NCBI GenBank assembly: GCA_905178155.1
Contig: CAJINV010000003.1
Location: 2,375,065 to 2,439,064 of the forward strand
Direction of reading: 5' to 3'
Source of the DNA: Amoebophrya sp. A120
Lineage: Eukaryota; Sar; Dinophyceae; Syndiniales; Amoebophryaceae
Length of the DNA stretch: 64,000 nt
Shown here: positions 11,195-21,374 of the stretch, in pieces
How positions within the stretch are numbered: position 1 is the stretch's first letter
Layout of the letters: the number at the start of each line of letters is the position of its first letter
The notes under the pieces: generated by a model
Seen by the model: only the letters and a program-made list of their open reading frames with translations
Told to the model about the DNA's origin: nothing
Database searches by the model: none
Translations under genes and position numbers: made by a program

Positions 11195-12571
11195 ATGGCG
11201 CGATTGGTGGCGACAAGTGCAAACGGAGAGGCGCCTCGTGAGCTGTTGTACGACGGGAAGCTCGTGGATTGTCGCTCGCCCGCGCCCCTCTTTGGTACAC
11301 AGGCGGTCGCAGACCTATCGGCCGATGAGTGGCGCTGCCATTTGCGTATTTTCGAAAGCGCCTGCAAGCGAAAGTGGCGCTTTACGTGGACAACTTTTGA
11401 AGTCCGCTGCGAGCTTCTTCTCGTCTACAGTGGCGAGCCGATTTGTCAACCATTAGCAATTCGCTTCGAAGCGGACTTTTCGGATGCGGACTCGCGGCGC
11501 GCAATCGCGGAAACTATGAAGTACAAGGTTTTGCACAAGCTGCAGACTAATGCGTTTACTTCGGTAAGTGTCCGACTGGCGGAGGAACTCGCGGCGAGAC
11601 TCGACCTTTCGGCGCCGCACACTTTTTACTCTGCAACACGTGTGGCCGTGCCACATGAGCGACCCAGGTGCTCGACACTAGTTTTCCGCGGCGAATACAC
11701 TGGTAGATTTTCAAGTGATGTAAAGACCACCGGGGGCCTATGGCTATGGGGGTGGAAGCACCGGCTGGCGCTTTCGTACTGTCCACACAGCAAAAGACCA
11801 TTGCGCTGGGGCGTGATTGCGTACAGAAATCATAGAAGACGTACTCAGACGGACAGACCTGAGGTCGACGAAAGTGAAATGCGGAAGCGAAAAATGCCGT
11901 TCTTCAGCGCTACGGAGCTCAGTGATGGTGATCGCTGCACTATCAAGGCCGGGGACGTGGAGAAGAATGCTATCGAGAAGATTGCTGGGCGATGTACAGC
12001 ACAAGGACCGGAGGCCAAGAGTTGTTACGCACTGCGTGTCGAGCACAATTGTCGTTGCTATTTCAACATTGACGCGGATACCCCGCCACTGACACAATTG
12101 TTTCTTCGCGAAAATTACCAGCACTCCTCTTGTTCTGACAGCCGCACCAGGAGCTTCTGGGCAACTTTTGAGTCTGCTGAGGATGCGGCGAACTTCGTTG
12201 GTGAATTGAAAGTACTGGAGAAGATTCTCTCCGAGCCAGACCGATTCGCCGCGGCCGTGGAGGACGTGATGCGCGCGGACCCGGAAGCCGGAGAGGAGGA
12301 ATGCCTTTCCAACATTTTGGACGCTGTGTGCAACACAAGTGATTGGGAACCGCTGGCGTTGTTTCTGGACGACGACGATCCCGCCGACATTCGCGAAGTG
12401 GAGGACGACGAGGCGACAGTAGCCGTTGTGCGCGAAGTGTTGGAAAACAGACGGAAGGATGCGTCGGGGAAAAGCTTTCGTGATCCAATAACGTTCCGCT
12501 TGGGCCTGAAGGCAGTGGCCTCCGGTACCGAAGAAAGCCAGAAAGAAGGAGAACAAGAAGTGAGAGCTTAG
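11195..12571 (+). CDS. Unrecognised 458-aa protein, paralogue of the gene at 17192-18568
   Basis: A single uninterrupted frame encodes 458 aa, the same length as its paralogue. The two align end to end: YDGKLVDCRSPAPLFG with YDGKRVEPHRPVPLLG, DEWRCHLRIFE with EEWRQHVQTFDE, HTFYSATRVAVP with HALFYHAGRVPLP, RVEHNCRCYFNID with QVEHNCEIYVDKI, FWATFESAEDA with FWATFHTAEEA, ILDAVCNTSDWEPL with ILDAVCSPLEWDSL, and KSFRDPITFRLGLK with KSFLDPVTFHLGLK. Several Cys and His positions are shared. I see no signal peptide, membrane segment or known fold. Conservation of sequence and length between copies shows both are real and constrained. Absence of introns is unlike most neighbours and could mean origin by retroposition, but the function is unknown. 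Confidence 0.8.
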   Translation: MARLVATSANGEAPRELLYDGKLVDCRSPAPLFGTQAVADLSADEWRCHLRIFESACKRKWRFTWTTFEVRCELLLVYSGEPICQPLAIRFEADFSDADSRRAIAETMKYKVLHKLQTNAFTSVSVRLAEELAARLDLSAPHTFYSATRVAVPHERPRCSTLVFRGEYTGRFSSDVKTTGGLWLWGWKHRLALSYCPHSKRPLRWGVIAYRNHRRRTQTDRPEVDESEMRKRKMPFFSATELSDGDRCTIKAGDVEKNAIEKIAGRCTAQGPEAKSCYALRVEHNCRCYFNIDADTPPLTQLFLRENYQHSSCSDSRTRSFWATFESAEDAANFVGELKVLEKILSEPDRFAAAVEDVMRADPEAGEEECLSNILDAVCNTSDWEPLALFLDDDDPADIREVEDDEATVAVVREVLENRRKDASGKSFRDPITFRLGLKAVASGTEESQKEGEQEVRA

Positions 12572-13250
12572 CAATTTGCAGCTGGCACAGTTATGACGCA
12601 GCCCTATGAGGTGCTAATTTTTCGGTGCGGGTACAAGCTATAAGTACCTCCGCCAGCAATCATGATCATTTTAAAGCTTGAAGACGCTCCGCGTCAAATC
12701 GAGAGGCAAGGAAGGGTCTCCAGAGACGGCAGCGTCGTTACTGTGTAGAGCGTTGTTCCTGGCGTTTTTCTGTCCTGATAATATGGAGGTGGCAATATAT
12801 TGTAAGTCTGCGGACGACGAGCCAGATCACCTCGTGCGCCGGCGGGTGCAACATTCAGCGGATCTGCTTTGCCAGTTTATCTCTTTGTGTGAGGGAAGAT
12901 CATCTCTGCCACTACTTCTTTTGCTGATCATCTGTACAAGTTTCGTATTCGTGCGCATGTCCCCTGGTCAGCTTTGAATTTGGTCCGTCTTTTTTTTTTT
13001 CGAACGTATTTTGTGGATCCACGCTTGAACCACGGCGAAAGTGCGATCCATCAACAATGAAGGGCAAGATCGGCCACTGAAACGGATCTGACTTGGGATC
13101 TGTCAAGGCATTTTGCGCCAGCATTAACGCAGAGCGATGCAGAAAGCACATTTATTTTTCTCGACATTCCGTTCAGTAGGGTCCAGAAAAAAAAAATAAA
13201 ATATCACGCAAGGAGAAAATTAGCGCGAAAGTACCCCTAACGAAAAAATC
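12572..13250. other. Intergenic stretch, nothing recognised
   Basis: A 99-codon frame at 12678-12977 ends in a Leu-rich run but has no supporting splice partner or family resemblance. I see nothing else. Confidence 0.35.
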
Positions 13251-15720
13251 TTCAACAAATTGCAAAAGTTTTCGAAATTTTTTGTCGTTGTTGTTTTGTT
13301 ACGCGCTGCGATGGTATGGGCCGAGATGGCCAGCAGACTGGGTCTGTGGCCGGTGTGGGGGGGGTTCTGGCCGCGAGGTCTGGGGAGGCCGCGGGCCCGG
13401 TGCAGCATAAAACTTGGGGCTGACAGCCCATCGCCTCATGGCGCGCGAGCCGTTTTAGTGATCATTTTGGCGGTGAAAGCGGGTGCGCCTTTTTTCCAAA
13501 ATTCGGCCAAAAATAAATCGCAGGCGGGCCCGTTTTTCGGCGCCCAAATTTCCGGCGGACTGCAGACGGACTGCAGACGGACCACACTTGGGCAACAAAA
13601 CAAATTCCCAAAATTCCCAAAGTGAGGCGATTCCTTAGGGTTTTTGCAGGCTCGGGCCAATTCGGGTGATTTTGTTTGCACACAAAGGATTTGTTTTTGC
13701 AACAAGCGGAATTTGGGAAAAATTTGTTTTTGCACAAAAAAAATTTGGGAAGGCGATACAAATGGGGGGTAAGATTGGGGGTTGAAAAATTTTCTTTCCC
13801 GGGAAGCAGGACGCCGCGCTGCTTGAACGCAATCCATGTCGCGGCTGCAGAATTAGTGCTGTGCGCCCGGATGGTTGGGCAACCTCCCGCGCAAGTCGGG
13901 CCTACATTGCGAACGCTTCAACTTGGCAGGCCTCGGCATTCCAGTTGCCCCGGTCATGGCCGCAGAAAGAGCCGTGTCCTTTTTGGGGGTTTTCGCGACG
14001 ACAAAAAAAACGAAATTTGTTGGATTCAGATTCCTTAGGGCTCCTTTCTGCCCAAAGAAAAGTCAAAGCTGTTAAGGAGAAAAGTCCAGCCAAGGAGAAA
14101 AGTCCAGCCAAAAGAAAAAAGTCCGAGCGTGCAACAGCTCGCGCGGTGTGGGGACTGGTCCCGCTCTTTTTCGTGAGAAGTGGCATCGGAGAAAGTCACC
14201 GTGACAAATTTCGCCCCTAGCGTTCAAACTTTCTGTAGCGTGTCCCAACCTCCGCACTTGTTAGTCGGGATGATTATGTTGGGGGCGCACGAAGTAGGGC
14301 AGTTTTTGCGCCCCCGCACCAGTGCAAGGGTTTCCAACCAGGTATGAAAGTAATGGCGCACGGGTGCGCGTTTCGTCGATTTCTTGCGACGATACTTTTC
14401 AGGCCGCAGGATGTTTGGATCTATTTTCACCAAGAATCTGCGCGATTCATCGGCCCCCTTCTCAATTCCGAGAAGGGGGCGGATGGCGGATTCTGGCTGA
14501 CGTTGCTCCCGGTCCCGCATCCCGAAGTCAAGGGGCTGGCTATCGGAAGCTTTGCTCGGAATGAAGATAGGCCTGGTGGTGGGTTTTGCGTTGTGTTTGG
14601 TTTTGCGCTTTTGCACCGACGCGGGCGGCGATGCCTCGTTGAAGTAAGAAAGGCGCAAACCCAGACCCGGCGCCCGCAAAAAGCGGAAGCCAGGGAGGGC
14701 CGCGAAAAAAATCTCCGCGCGCGCTGCGCGCGCGGAGAGAAGTTCTTGCAGCCGAGCCGCAGGCCGTGCGGGCTTCGAAATGAGCGAAGGGGGTTCGGCA
14801 AACTCAACTCCCCGAATTTGCCACGCGCGCAGCGCCTTCCTTGTGGGGCAACTTCTTCTCCGTGCGGCGCACGCGCGGCCCGGCCCCTCCCATTCATATG
14901 GAACGCCTAAAATTTTTCTCGCGCGCTGCGCGCGCTGGCTGCCCGTCCCCTCTTTGTTTCTCTTGGCCCGTTTTTTGCTCACGCGGGGGCCTCCTTGCTG
15001 CAGGGGACGACAAAAAAGTTGTCGCGCGCAACGCACACAGCCTTGGGCTTCCTTCTTTGGGGGGCAAGCCCGTGCAGAATCCGCTTTGCGCAAGCGGCCT
15101 TTGATGTCCGTGCTTGTGTGGTTGGAGGGCGCCTGGTATTTTTTCCGCGTACCAGGCACGCAGCCTAGCCTCGTCGCCTTGGGGGGGGGAGGGTCTGAAA
15201 GATCTCTTTCGCACACCGTGCACGCGGAAGCGCACCGAGCTGGCGCAATTTCCCCGGTGCGTCTATTTTCTCTGCGTGTGGGGGGAGCCTGCTCTGATTT
15301 GCTGCTAGCCCGGCGGAGATGGGGCAGCATGGCGTGCGCGCGGTGGTGCTGACTCTGCTTGCGCGGCACGGCAAAGGCGACGCGCGCGCGGCCCGGAATT
15401 TTCTCCGGACCCGCGGCCCTGTTCCCAAAACCGCAAAAAAAAACTTCTTCGCGCGCTGCCGCGCGCGCGTGCGAATTCCATTGGCCCGCTTGCCTGCGCC
15501 GCCGGCGAAGGCCACAAGCCGTACGCCCCCCCTGCTGTCCTAGGCCGTGTGGGCGTTGCTGAGCGATTTCGTTGTGGGGCCTTTGCCGGGCTGCAGCGCG
15601 TGGCACATGGGGTACCGGCTACCCGAGGGAGGCGCCGTGTGTTGCCCTAGGGTGGTACTGGGGGCGTGCCGCGAGTCCTTGGCGCGGCGCTTTTTTTTCG
15701 CTTTCTTACTGTCTTTTTTC
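13251..15720. repeat. G+C-rich island with GCGC hairpins, no credible gene
   Basis: Composition changes sharply from the A+T-rich flanks to runs of GCGCGC, CCCGG and homopolymer A/T tracts. All six frames contain long Ala/Arg/Pro/Gly-rich frames (the longest is 460 codons on the minus strand, 14224-15606). This is what high G+C produces by depleting stop codons, and none shows a domain. Short direct repeats occur, such as AAAAGTCCAGCCAA at 14079-14109 and ACTGCAGACGG at about 13559-13580. The character is that of a repeat-derived or structural region. Confidence 0.5.
14713..14737. repeat. Perfect 12-bp-arm GC hairpin, with two weaker copies nearby
   Basis: The arm CTCCGCGCGCGC is followed by one central T and its exact reverse complement. 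Related GCGCGC-CTG-CGCGC structures occur near 14921-14936 and 15451-15470; each follows an A- or T-rich run. They could be cruciform- or RNA-hairpin-forming; no role is shown. Confidence 0.5.
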
Positions 15721-16143
15721 CCGCAGTGCTGTGTTTAGCATAGTGTATTCTGGCTAAGGATACCCTGGGAACAGCTCACGCGGTGCCAACATAAGTCCCA
15801 GGCTGGCTGTGGAGGTGTTTTTGGTCTCGCGCAGAGAATGGCTTGGTGCAGGACGCTGGGCGTTTTTCCCGTCGCGCAGTGTTTAGCATAGGGTATTCTG
15901 GCTACCCTGGGCGCGGCTTGCCCAGGATAGGTGCGGGTCTGTAGGTCGATTTTTGCCTCTGAATGTAGCGGGAGGTCGCTGAGTGTAGCGTAGGGAGAGG
16001 CCCCGTAGCAGGGGCCTGTGCCCGGAGACCGTTTTTTTTGTGCCCTGAACGCATTCGCCCCTCGTTTTCTCTTTAAGAAGTCCGTTTTCCCATCATCTTC
16101 TTCACGATGTCGGGGCTTCTCGAGATTTCCTTCAGAAGGGGAC

Positions 16144-16380
16144 ATTTGGGAAATCCTTTCTCCTGGGCTTTTCGCATGATTTCCTTTGGGAAATCCCTTC
16201 TCCTGGGCTTTCCGCATGATTTCCTTTGGGAAATCCCTTCTCCTGGGCTTTCCGCGTGATTTCCTTTGGGAAATCCCTTCTCCTGGGTTTTCCGCGTGAT
16301 TTCCTTTGGGAAATGCCTTCTCCTGGGCTTTCCGCATAATTTCTTTTAGGAAATCGCTCGCCCCTGGGCTTTCCGCGTTA
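16144..16380. repeat. 40-bp tandem minisatellite, about six copies
   Basis: The unit begins TTCCTTTGGGAAATCCC and continues to a CCTGGGCTTTCCGC segment; copies start near 16181, 16221, 16261, 16301 and 16341, with a partial unit before. The last copies diverge. The inner TTTCCTTTGGGAAA is itself palindromic. Reading it on the minus strand gives a Lys/Gly-rich repeat peptide, but 40 is not a multiple of three, so it is not a protein repeat in one frame. Confidence 0.85.
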
Positions 16381-16559
16381 TAGGAAATCTCTTCCTTAGG
16401 AGCCGGCCGCTGATCTCCGCGTCAACACGTACTGGAAGCAAGCTCCTTCTGATCTCCACTGCGAAACAGAGCGGAGACGAGCTCGGTGGCTAGGGTCTGG
16501 GTGGGATAGGGCCTGTCATAAGTATCGCGGTTTCTCCTTTGATATGGATCAGAGGGTCC

Positions 16560-16670
16560 GCGATGTCGGACTTTTCTCCTTTGATATGGATCAGACGACT
16601 TTTCTCCTTTGATATGGATCAAAGGAGAAAAGTCCGGACTTTTCTCCTTGCAAAGGAGAAAAGTCCGCTG
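16560..16670. repeat. Inverted and direct copies of an 11-bp GGAGAAAAGTC motif with TTTGATATGGATCA spacers
   Basis: GACTTTTCTCC and its complement GGAGAAAAGTC alternate here, forming a strong hairpin at about 16633-16667 (AGTCCGGACT at one centre and TTGCAA at another). The same 11-mer recurs at about 14079-14109 and at 16954-17012, so it is spread through the 14-17 kb interval. Confidence 0.7.
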
Positions 16671-16704
16671 GATTGATACCAGAGCGAGCAGCTCCTGGTC
16701 CAAA

Positions 16705-16912
16705 TCCTTCTGTTTTTGCTTCAAATCTTTCCGTTTTAGCATCAAATCCTTCTGCTTTGGCATCAAATCCTTCTGCTTTAGCATCAAATCCTTCTGCTTT
16801 AGCATCAATTCCTTCTGTTTTAGCGTCAATTCCTTCTGTTTTAGCATCAATTCCTTCTGTTTTAGCGTCAATTCCTTCTGTTTTAGCATCAATTCCTTCT
16901 GTTTTTGCTTTT
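16705..16912. repeat. 21-bp tandem repeat, about ten copies
   Basis: The unit is TCCTTCTGTTTTAGCATCAA plus A or T, with an alternation GCATCAA/GCGTCAA in the last copies that suggests expansion by pairs of units. Because the period is a multiple of three it is open in several frames (for example Lys-Gln-Lys-Glu-Leu on the minus strand), but no gene context supports translation. Confidence 0.88.
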
Positions 16913-16971
16913 TTCTAAATATCACACATGTTGTGATATCAGCAGCGCAATCGACTTTTCTCCTTTGGTCC

Positions 16972-17012
16972 TGTGATATCACGTGATATCACGTGATATC
17001 AAAGGAGAAAAG
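16972..17012. repeat. GTGATATCAC palindrome array
   Basis: The palindrome GTGATATCAC occurs in overlapping tandem copies and runs into another GGAGAAAAGTC. A single copy with the same core lies at about 16932-16943. It lies about 180 bp before the start of the second 458-aa paralogue and could be a regulatory or structural site. Confidence 0.6.
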
Positions 17013-17191
17013 TCTTTTTTCAAAGTTTAAAGACCCAAAACTAGGGTCTAGCTCTTGTGATGCCGTAATAAAGCTCGTCGCCGAATGAAATGTGCCTGGT
17101 GCTCGGCTTTTAGTGCACTTGCCGTCTATTGCGTACCCACTCGTTTTTGTTTCGTTAGTTGTGACTAATCCTGAAAATAACTGACATAAAG

Positions 17192-18568
17192 ATGACGCGC
17201 TTGGCTCTCAATCTGAAACGGGATGCAAGCGGAGTGTGCAGTGAAGATATCTGGGAGGTCACGTACGACGGCAAACGGGTGGAACCGCATCGCCCGGTGC
17301 CGCTCCTCGGAATGCCGGATTTACTTGTCGACTTTTCCGATGAGGAGTGGCGCCAGCATGTGCAAACGTTCGACGAAATTTCGCGGATCGAGTGTACCGA
17401 GTCGATGACGCCGCATGCTTTTCAGGTTGGATGCGAGTGCATTTCGCTGAGCGGGCATCCTTTGAGTGATCCGTTCACCATTAAGGTCCCCGGATGGATG
17501 ATGTCACCAGTAGGGGGAAAATCTTCCTCATCGCTCACCCCTGTCAAAGAAAGACTCCTGTTTGCCTTGCGCGAGAAGGTGTGCACCTCGGTCAACACCG
17601 ACGTTGCCCTTGCGCTCGGGAGAAAGCTCCAGCCCCTGACTTCCGTGCCGATGGACCACGCATTGTTTTACCACGCGGGTCGCGTGCCGCTGCCGGCGAT
17701 GAATCCTAGACGCACGACGGTGGTTTTTAGCGGCCATCACTACGGTGTGGTCAGTAAAGACGAACCCCGGAACTTCGAGACCAGCCGCTGGTACCTTCGC
17801 AGCTACCGCCTTGCGGCCTTCTTCTGTCCGTCCAGCATGAAGATCACGCACTGGGGACTTCTTGGATATCGCACGAACCAGGCGGGGGAGACGGTCGTGG
17901 ACGAGCGGAGGCAGGGCGTCGCGTGCTTGCCTTTGTTCAGTACAACGAAGCTGACAAGCGAGCAAGGTTGTACTAGTTGCAGCGTTCGGGCGGCGGTGGT
18001 CGACAAGCAAATCGTTGGGCGTGCCGAGGGCGGGTGGGCTCATCTCCACCGGGTGCAAGTCGAGCATAACTGTGAAATCTATGTGGACAAAATTCGGAAA
18101 CACTCGCCGAGTTGTGTGCCGCTGCCCTTGGGCGACAGCTTTTGGGCAACCTTTCACACCGCCGAGGAAGCGCAGTGCTTTGCGGCGGAGGTGGAAGCAC
18201 TTGGAAAAATGCTGGCGGAACCCGATCGTGTGGCTACCGCGTTTCAGGAGGTCAATTATTTTACGGATGCCGAAGCGCAAGAGTCGGGGCTGATCTCGAA
18301 AATTTTGGACGCTGTGTGCAGCCCGCTCGAGTGGGATTCGCTGTGCTTAGTGCTGGATGACGATGACGATGTAAGTGGCGCTCGCGAAGTGGAAAAAGCC
18401 GACGACGTTGCTTCACTGGTCAAGCAAGTGCTGGCAAGCAGGCTCGAATCTTCTTCGACGAAAAGCTTTCTGGACCCCGTGACGTTTCACTTGGGGCTGA
18501 AGTTGGACCCCGCGAGCTGCAGTGAGGAAGAAGACGAGGATGAAAGCACCACCGACGGCTTGAATTGA
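17192..18568 (+). CDS. Unrecognised 458-aa protein, paralogue of the gene at 11195-12571
   Basis: This is one intronless frame of 458 aa starting MTRLALNLKRD. The segments conserved with the other copy run from the N-terminal YDGKRVEPHRP to the C-terminal DPVTFHLGLK. A short acidic cluster (LDDDDDVSGAREVEKADD) near residue 400 is present in both copies, as is an EHNC motif near residue 290. The C-terminus ends in a Glu/Asp/Thr-rich tail that is longer than in the sister gene, while the sister has compensating length elsewhere. The intervening 4.6 kb is repeat-rich, which fits tandem duplication followed by repeat growth. No known family is recognised; enzymatic versus structural role cannot be decided from sequence. 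Confidence 0.8.
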   Translation: MTRLALNLKRDASGVCSEDIWEVTYDGKRVEPHRPVPLLGMPDLLVDFSDEEWRQHVQTFDEISRIECTESMTPHAFQVGCECISLSGHPLSDPFTIKVPGWMMSPVGGKSSSSLTPVKERLLFALREKVCTSVNTDVALALGRKLQPLTSVPMDHALFYHAGRVPLPAMNPRRTTVVFSGHHYGVVSKDEPRNFETSRWYLRSYRLAAFFCPSSMKITHWGLLGYRTNQAGETVVDERRQGVACLPLFSTTKLTSEQGCTSCSVRAAVVDKQIVGRAEGGWAHLHRVQVEHNCEIYVDKIRKHSPSCVPLPLGDSFWATFHTAEEAQCFAAEVEALGKMLAEPDRVATAFQEVNYFTDAEAQESGLISKILDAVCSPLEWDSLCLVLDDDDDVSGAREVEKADDVASLVKQVLASRLESSSTKSFLDPVTFHLGLKLDPASCSEEEDEDESTTDGLN

Positions 18569-19881
18569 TGTTAGAAAGTAGAGTTCTTTTAGAGGAGTTC
18601 CCAAAACGAGAAGAGGGAAGTCCATGTCCGTGGAAAATTACATATCAATTGCGTCTGCAGGTTTGTGCGAAGATACGTGCTAAAAAAGAAAAAACAGGAC
18701 CCTCGATGTAAAAACAGGGCTGTTCAACTCGTAGACCATGATCATGTTTATACCTGATTCTCCTTTTCCACCCGGAAGACTCCGACCGAGGTGCGGAATT
18801 TCTTTGGACTTTCCGATTTGTTCTTCGCGCTTTTCTTCGGGCGCTTTTCCTTTCCCTGCCCTGATCTCGTGCAGCTACTACGGTCGACCGGAAGATTGCA
18901 GTACAAGAGATCTTCAGACATGTGCCGGCGCGAAAGTTCATCTTCCCGGATCAGATTTTATACCTATATCTTTTTTCGCGATGGTGCGTGGATCCTCTCG
19001 CCCAGCCTCTCACTTTGTCGATCAATTTAGAGCGCGCGGAGACGATTTTCTTGATCGTCCGGAAAAGTTTTGTGTACATGTTAATTTTCCGCGAGCTTTG
19101 AATTCGGTCCATCATACTATGATATCGGAAAGTTGAAGGCCGCGCGCTTTTTGGCAATACTTAGTACAGTGCTCTCTGGCGATCCTCGTCGTGAAGTGCG
19201 CGGAAGATGTATGATCGCAGAATACAGGTTTTATCGTAGCATGATCATCATGGAGCCAAAGCCATCAGCCAAGGACATTCAAGTAGAACAGCAAGCAGCT
19301 TGATTGCGCTAAGTGTCAGTCATCTTCATCAAGGTCTTCTATCTTGTTACCTTCGTGTAGCCTCTGAGCACTCTCATCTTTCGAACGTCAATCTCAGTTC
19401 TTTGCTCTTCTTGAGAGGACTACAGAATGGCGGCTATTACCGTTTCGACGGCGGAACCGCCACCAGGGCAGCAACAGCAACAGGCCCCGCAACAGGCCCC
19501 GGCGCAACAGCAGATGGGACAACAACCACAAGTGAACATTCAGGTCATGGTATCGTCTGTGAAAACGTCCCCGTCCTCCCATAGTCAAGATAGCAGTATT
19601 GGTACGCAGGCCATAGAAAAGTTGGCTGTTGCGCGTTACAGCTTTGTGTCTCTGTTGCTTGTAGTAAGGGAGTAGGTCGTAGTATTACGGCAGTTGTATT
19701 GATGAGGCAGATCACAGACCATCTCATGCTTTTGATCTTGATGCAAGCATGATAAGATTCTCAGATGGTATGCAGTAGACAATGCTCCTCATTGGGCTAC
19801 TGTGCGTGAGAAACTAAAATTGTAGGCATGCAGATGTGCGATAAAAAATATATGGGGGGACGTTTTGTTCACTGTTCATAC
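18569..19881. other. Intergenic stretch with one Gln-rich frame at 19427-19675
   Basis: The frame at 19427 begins MAAITVSTAEPPPGQQQQQ and has a CAG/CAACAG run, but I could not splice it in frame to the downstream exons at 20072 (the obvious join meets a stop). It may be a small gene or a 5' region. Other frames, including 18738-19136, have no protein character. Confidence 0.35.
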
Positions 19882-21374
19882 ATGGCGCAGCCACAGCCAG
19901 AAACGATGCAGGGGTAATGCTAAAAAATTAGGTTCCGACGGAAGCGGCACGTAGCACTTTCCCTTGAAACATGTACATGATACCGTAAATCGGATCCGGT
20001 TGATGGACCCCTTTTTGTTTATCTTGTGCTAGTACGAATGAAAAGACTTCAAATTTCAATATTCATTTCAGGTACGGAACTGCAACACAGTCTCTGGACC
20101 CTCTAGCGGATCCTCGATTGCCGGGGATGCGGATAGACTGGGTGCAAGGAACGGGCGTGTGCTGTACACCACCGGAGTTCGTCATTTCTGCGGGCGACAA
20201 AGTGTCAAAGGGGTTTCAAATGTTGAAGGGCGAGTGGCACGTGCCGGTCTGTGCGGGCGACTTGCATTTCAAGGTGAGATAGGTTGTACCTACTGGGGTA
20301 ATTATATCTGACACTGTTTCAACATCTATCTACACGAACTTTGGGCGAGGTCGACGTTGGCGCCATGAACAATGCAGTACCGTTTACGTCTTTTCTAGCA
20401 CAGCACGAGGGAAGATTTACAGATTCAGGTTATTTGCCTCTTTTTCGTTCTACTCTGCTGTAATTTTTTTCCCTTCAACACACGGCAGATCTTTACCATG
20501 TCGGGGCAGCTGTACCTTTCGAATGTACACAAACACGGGTGCTGTGAAGCCTGGTGGGACGTGGTCGCTCGCGGGCAGCACGTGGGGACCGGCAGAATTG
20601 TACAGTCAGGCTGCTGCAGCCAGGAATTTGAGCTCAAGGACGGTGCGGGATATCCAGATGAAAACTGCTGGCGGAGCCACATAATATCATGAGGTCGGCC
20701 AACAAATTGCAATTCCTTCATTTTCAGCTAGATTTTGGATGTAAAAACCACAGTGGAAAACAACTTTGGGTTTTCTGCATGATGATGATTCAATACGATA
20801 ATAGTGATTTCGAGAAAATTCCAACAATTCTGCTGTAGTGGTACCAACTAGTTTTCTTTTGGAGACCCCGCGTGTAGCATTCGCTATCCCACCAGCGACG
20901 AGGCCGTGCTGCGACTTGGCTTCACCCTTCGAATTCCAAGTCCTGGAGCCGAAAACGCGCACCTGTCTGGCGAGAGTAAAGTTTTTCCCTTTCTGCTTTC
21001 GAAGCCTTTGTTTTCAATGCTGTAGGTACGGAGGTATTATGCTTCAAAGCTACAAACTAACAGTCACCCACAGAAGAAGAATCAACGCTATTTCAACGTG
21101 AATCAATATCAACAATGCTCTACAGATCCACTTTCACCCCGCGGGCTGCTGCACCCCGGCATACGTAACCATCGACTTCGAGCAGGTACAGGGCTAAATG
21201 CATTTTTTGATGAAAACGTAAGCCCTAAATGTACTGTGGGACCTATGCTCGTCTTTTCCTGATCCCCACCTCCCTCCTCGTGTCCACCAAAAAAAACAGG
21301 TAACAAATCCCTGGATGCGTGTATTACTGCTATCGTTTGCGGCGACGCGAGCAACGTTCATCGTTCAACAGTAG
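19882..21374 (+). CDS. Cys-pair-rich protein, possibly scramblase-like (6 exons)
   Basis: Exons 19882-19913, 20072-20273, 20489-20642, 20878-20975, 21126-21185 and 21300-21374 join in phase at GT-AG sites and give 206 aa. The N-terminus is Gln/Pro-rich (MAQPQPETMQ). Five CC dipeptides recur (GVCCTPP, HGCCEAWW, SGCCSQEFEL, RPCCDLASPFEF, AGCCTPAYVTI). The order of CC pairs followed by F-x-F/V strands, and the C-terminal run IDFEQ...MRVLLLSFAATRATFI, recall phospholipid scramblases, whose last helix follows a hydrophobic strand. The similarity is weak and scramblases are usually longer. Splice phases support one gene; the donor inside GACGGTGCGGG at 20643 is the least certain site. Confidence 0.45.

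Noticed and set aside
14224-15606. 460-codon open frame on the minus strand
   Set aside because: It lies in a G+C-rich island where all six frames are open, is Arg/Ala/Pro-rich without a domain, and overlaps other equally long frames.
16144-16912. CRISPR-like array
   Set aside because: The 40-bp and 21-bp repeats are head-to-tail without unique spacers, and the DNA is eukaryotic.
18738-19136. 132-codon frame between the second paralogue and the scramblase-like gene
   Set aside because: No domain and no supporting splice sites; amino-acid composition looks random.
19427-19675. Gln-rich frame as exon 1 of the scramblase-like gene
   Set aside because: Its available donors are out of phase with the exon at 20072 and lead to a stop; the exon at 19882-19913 fits the phase.
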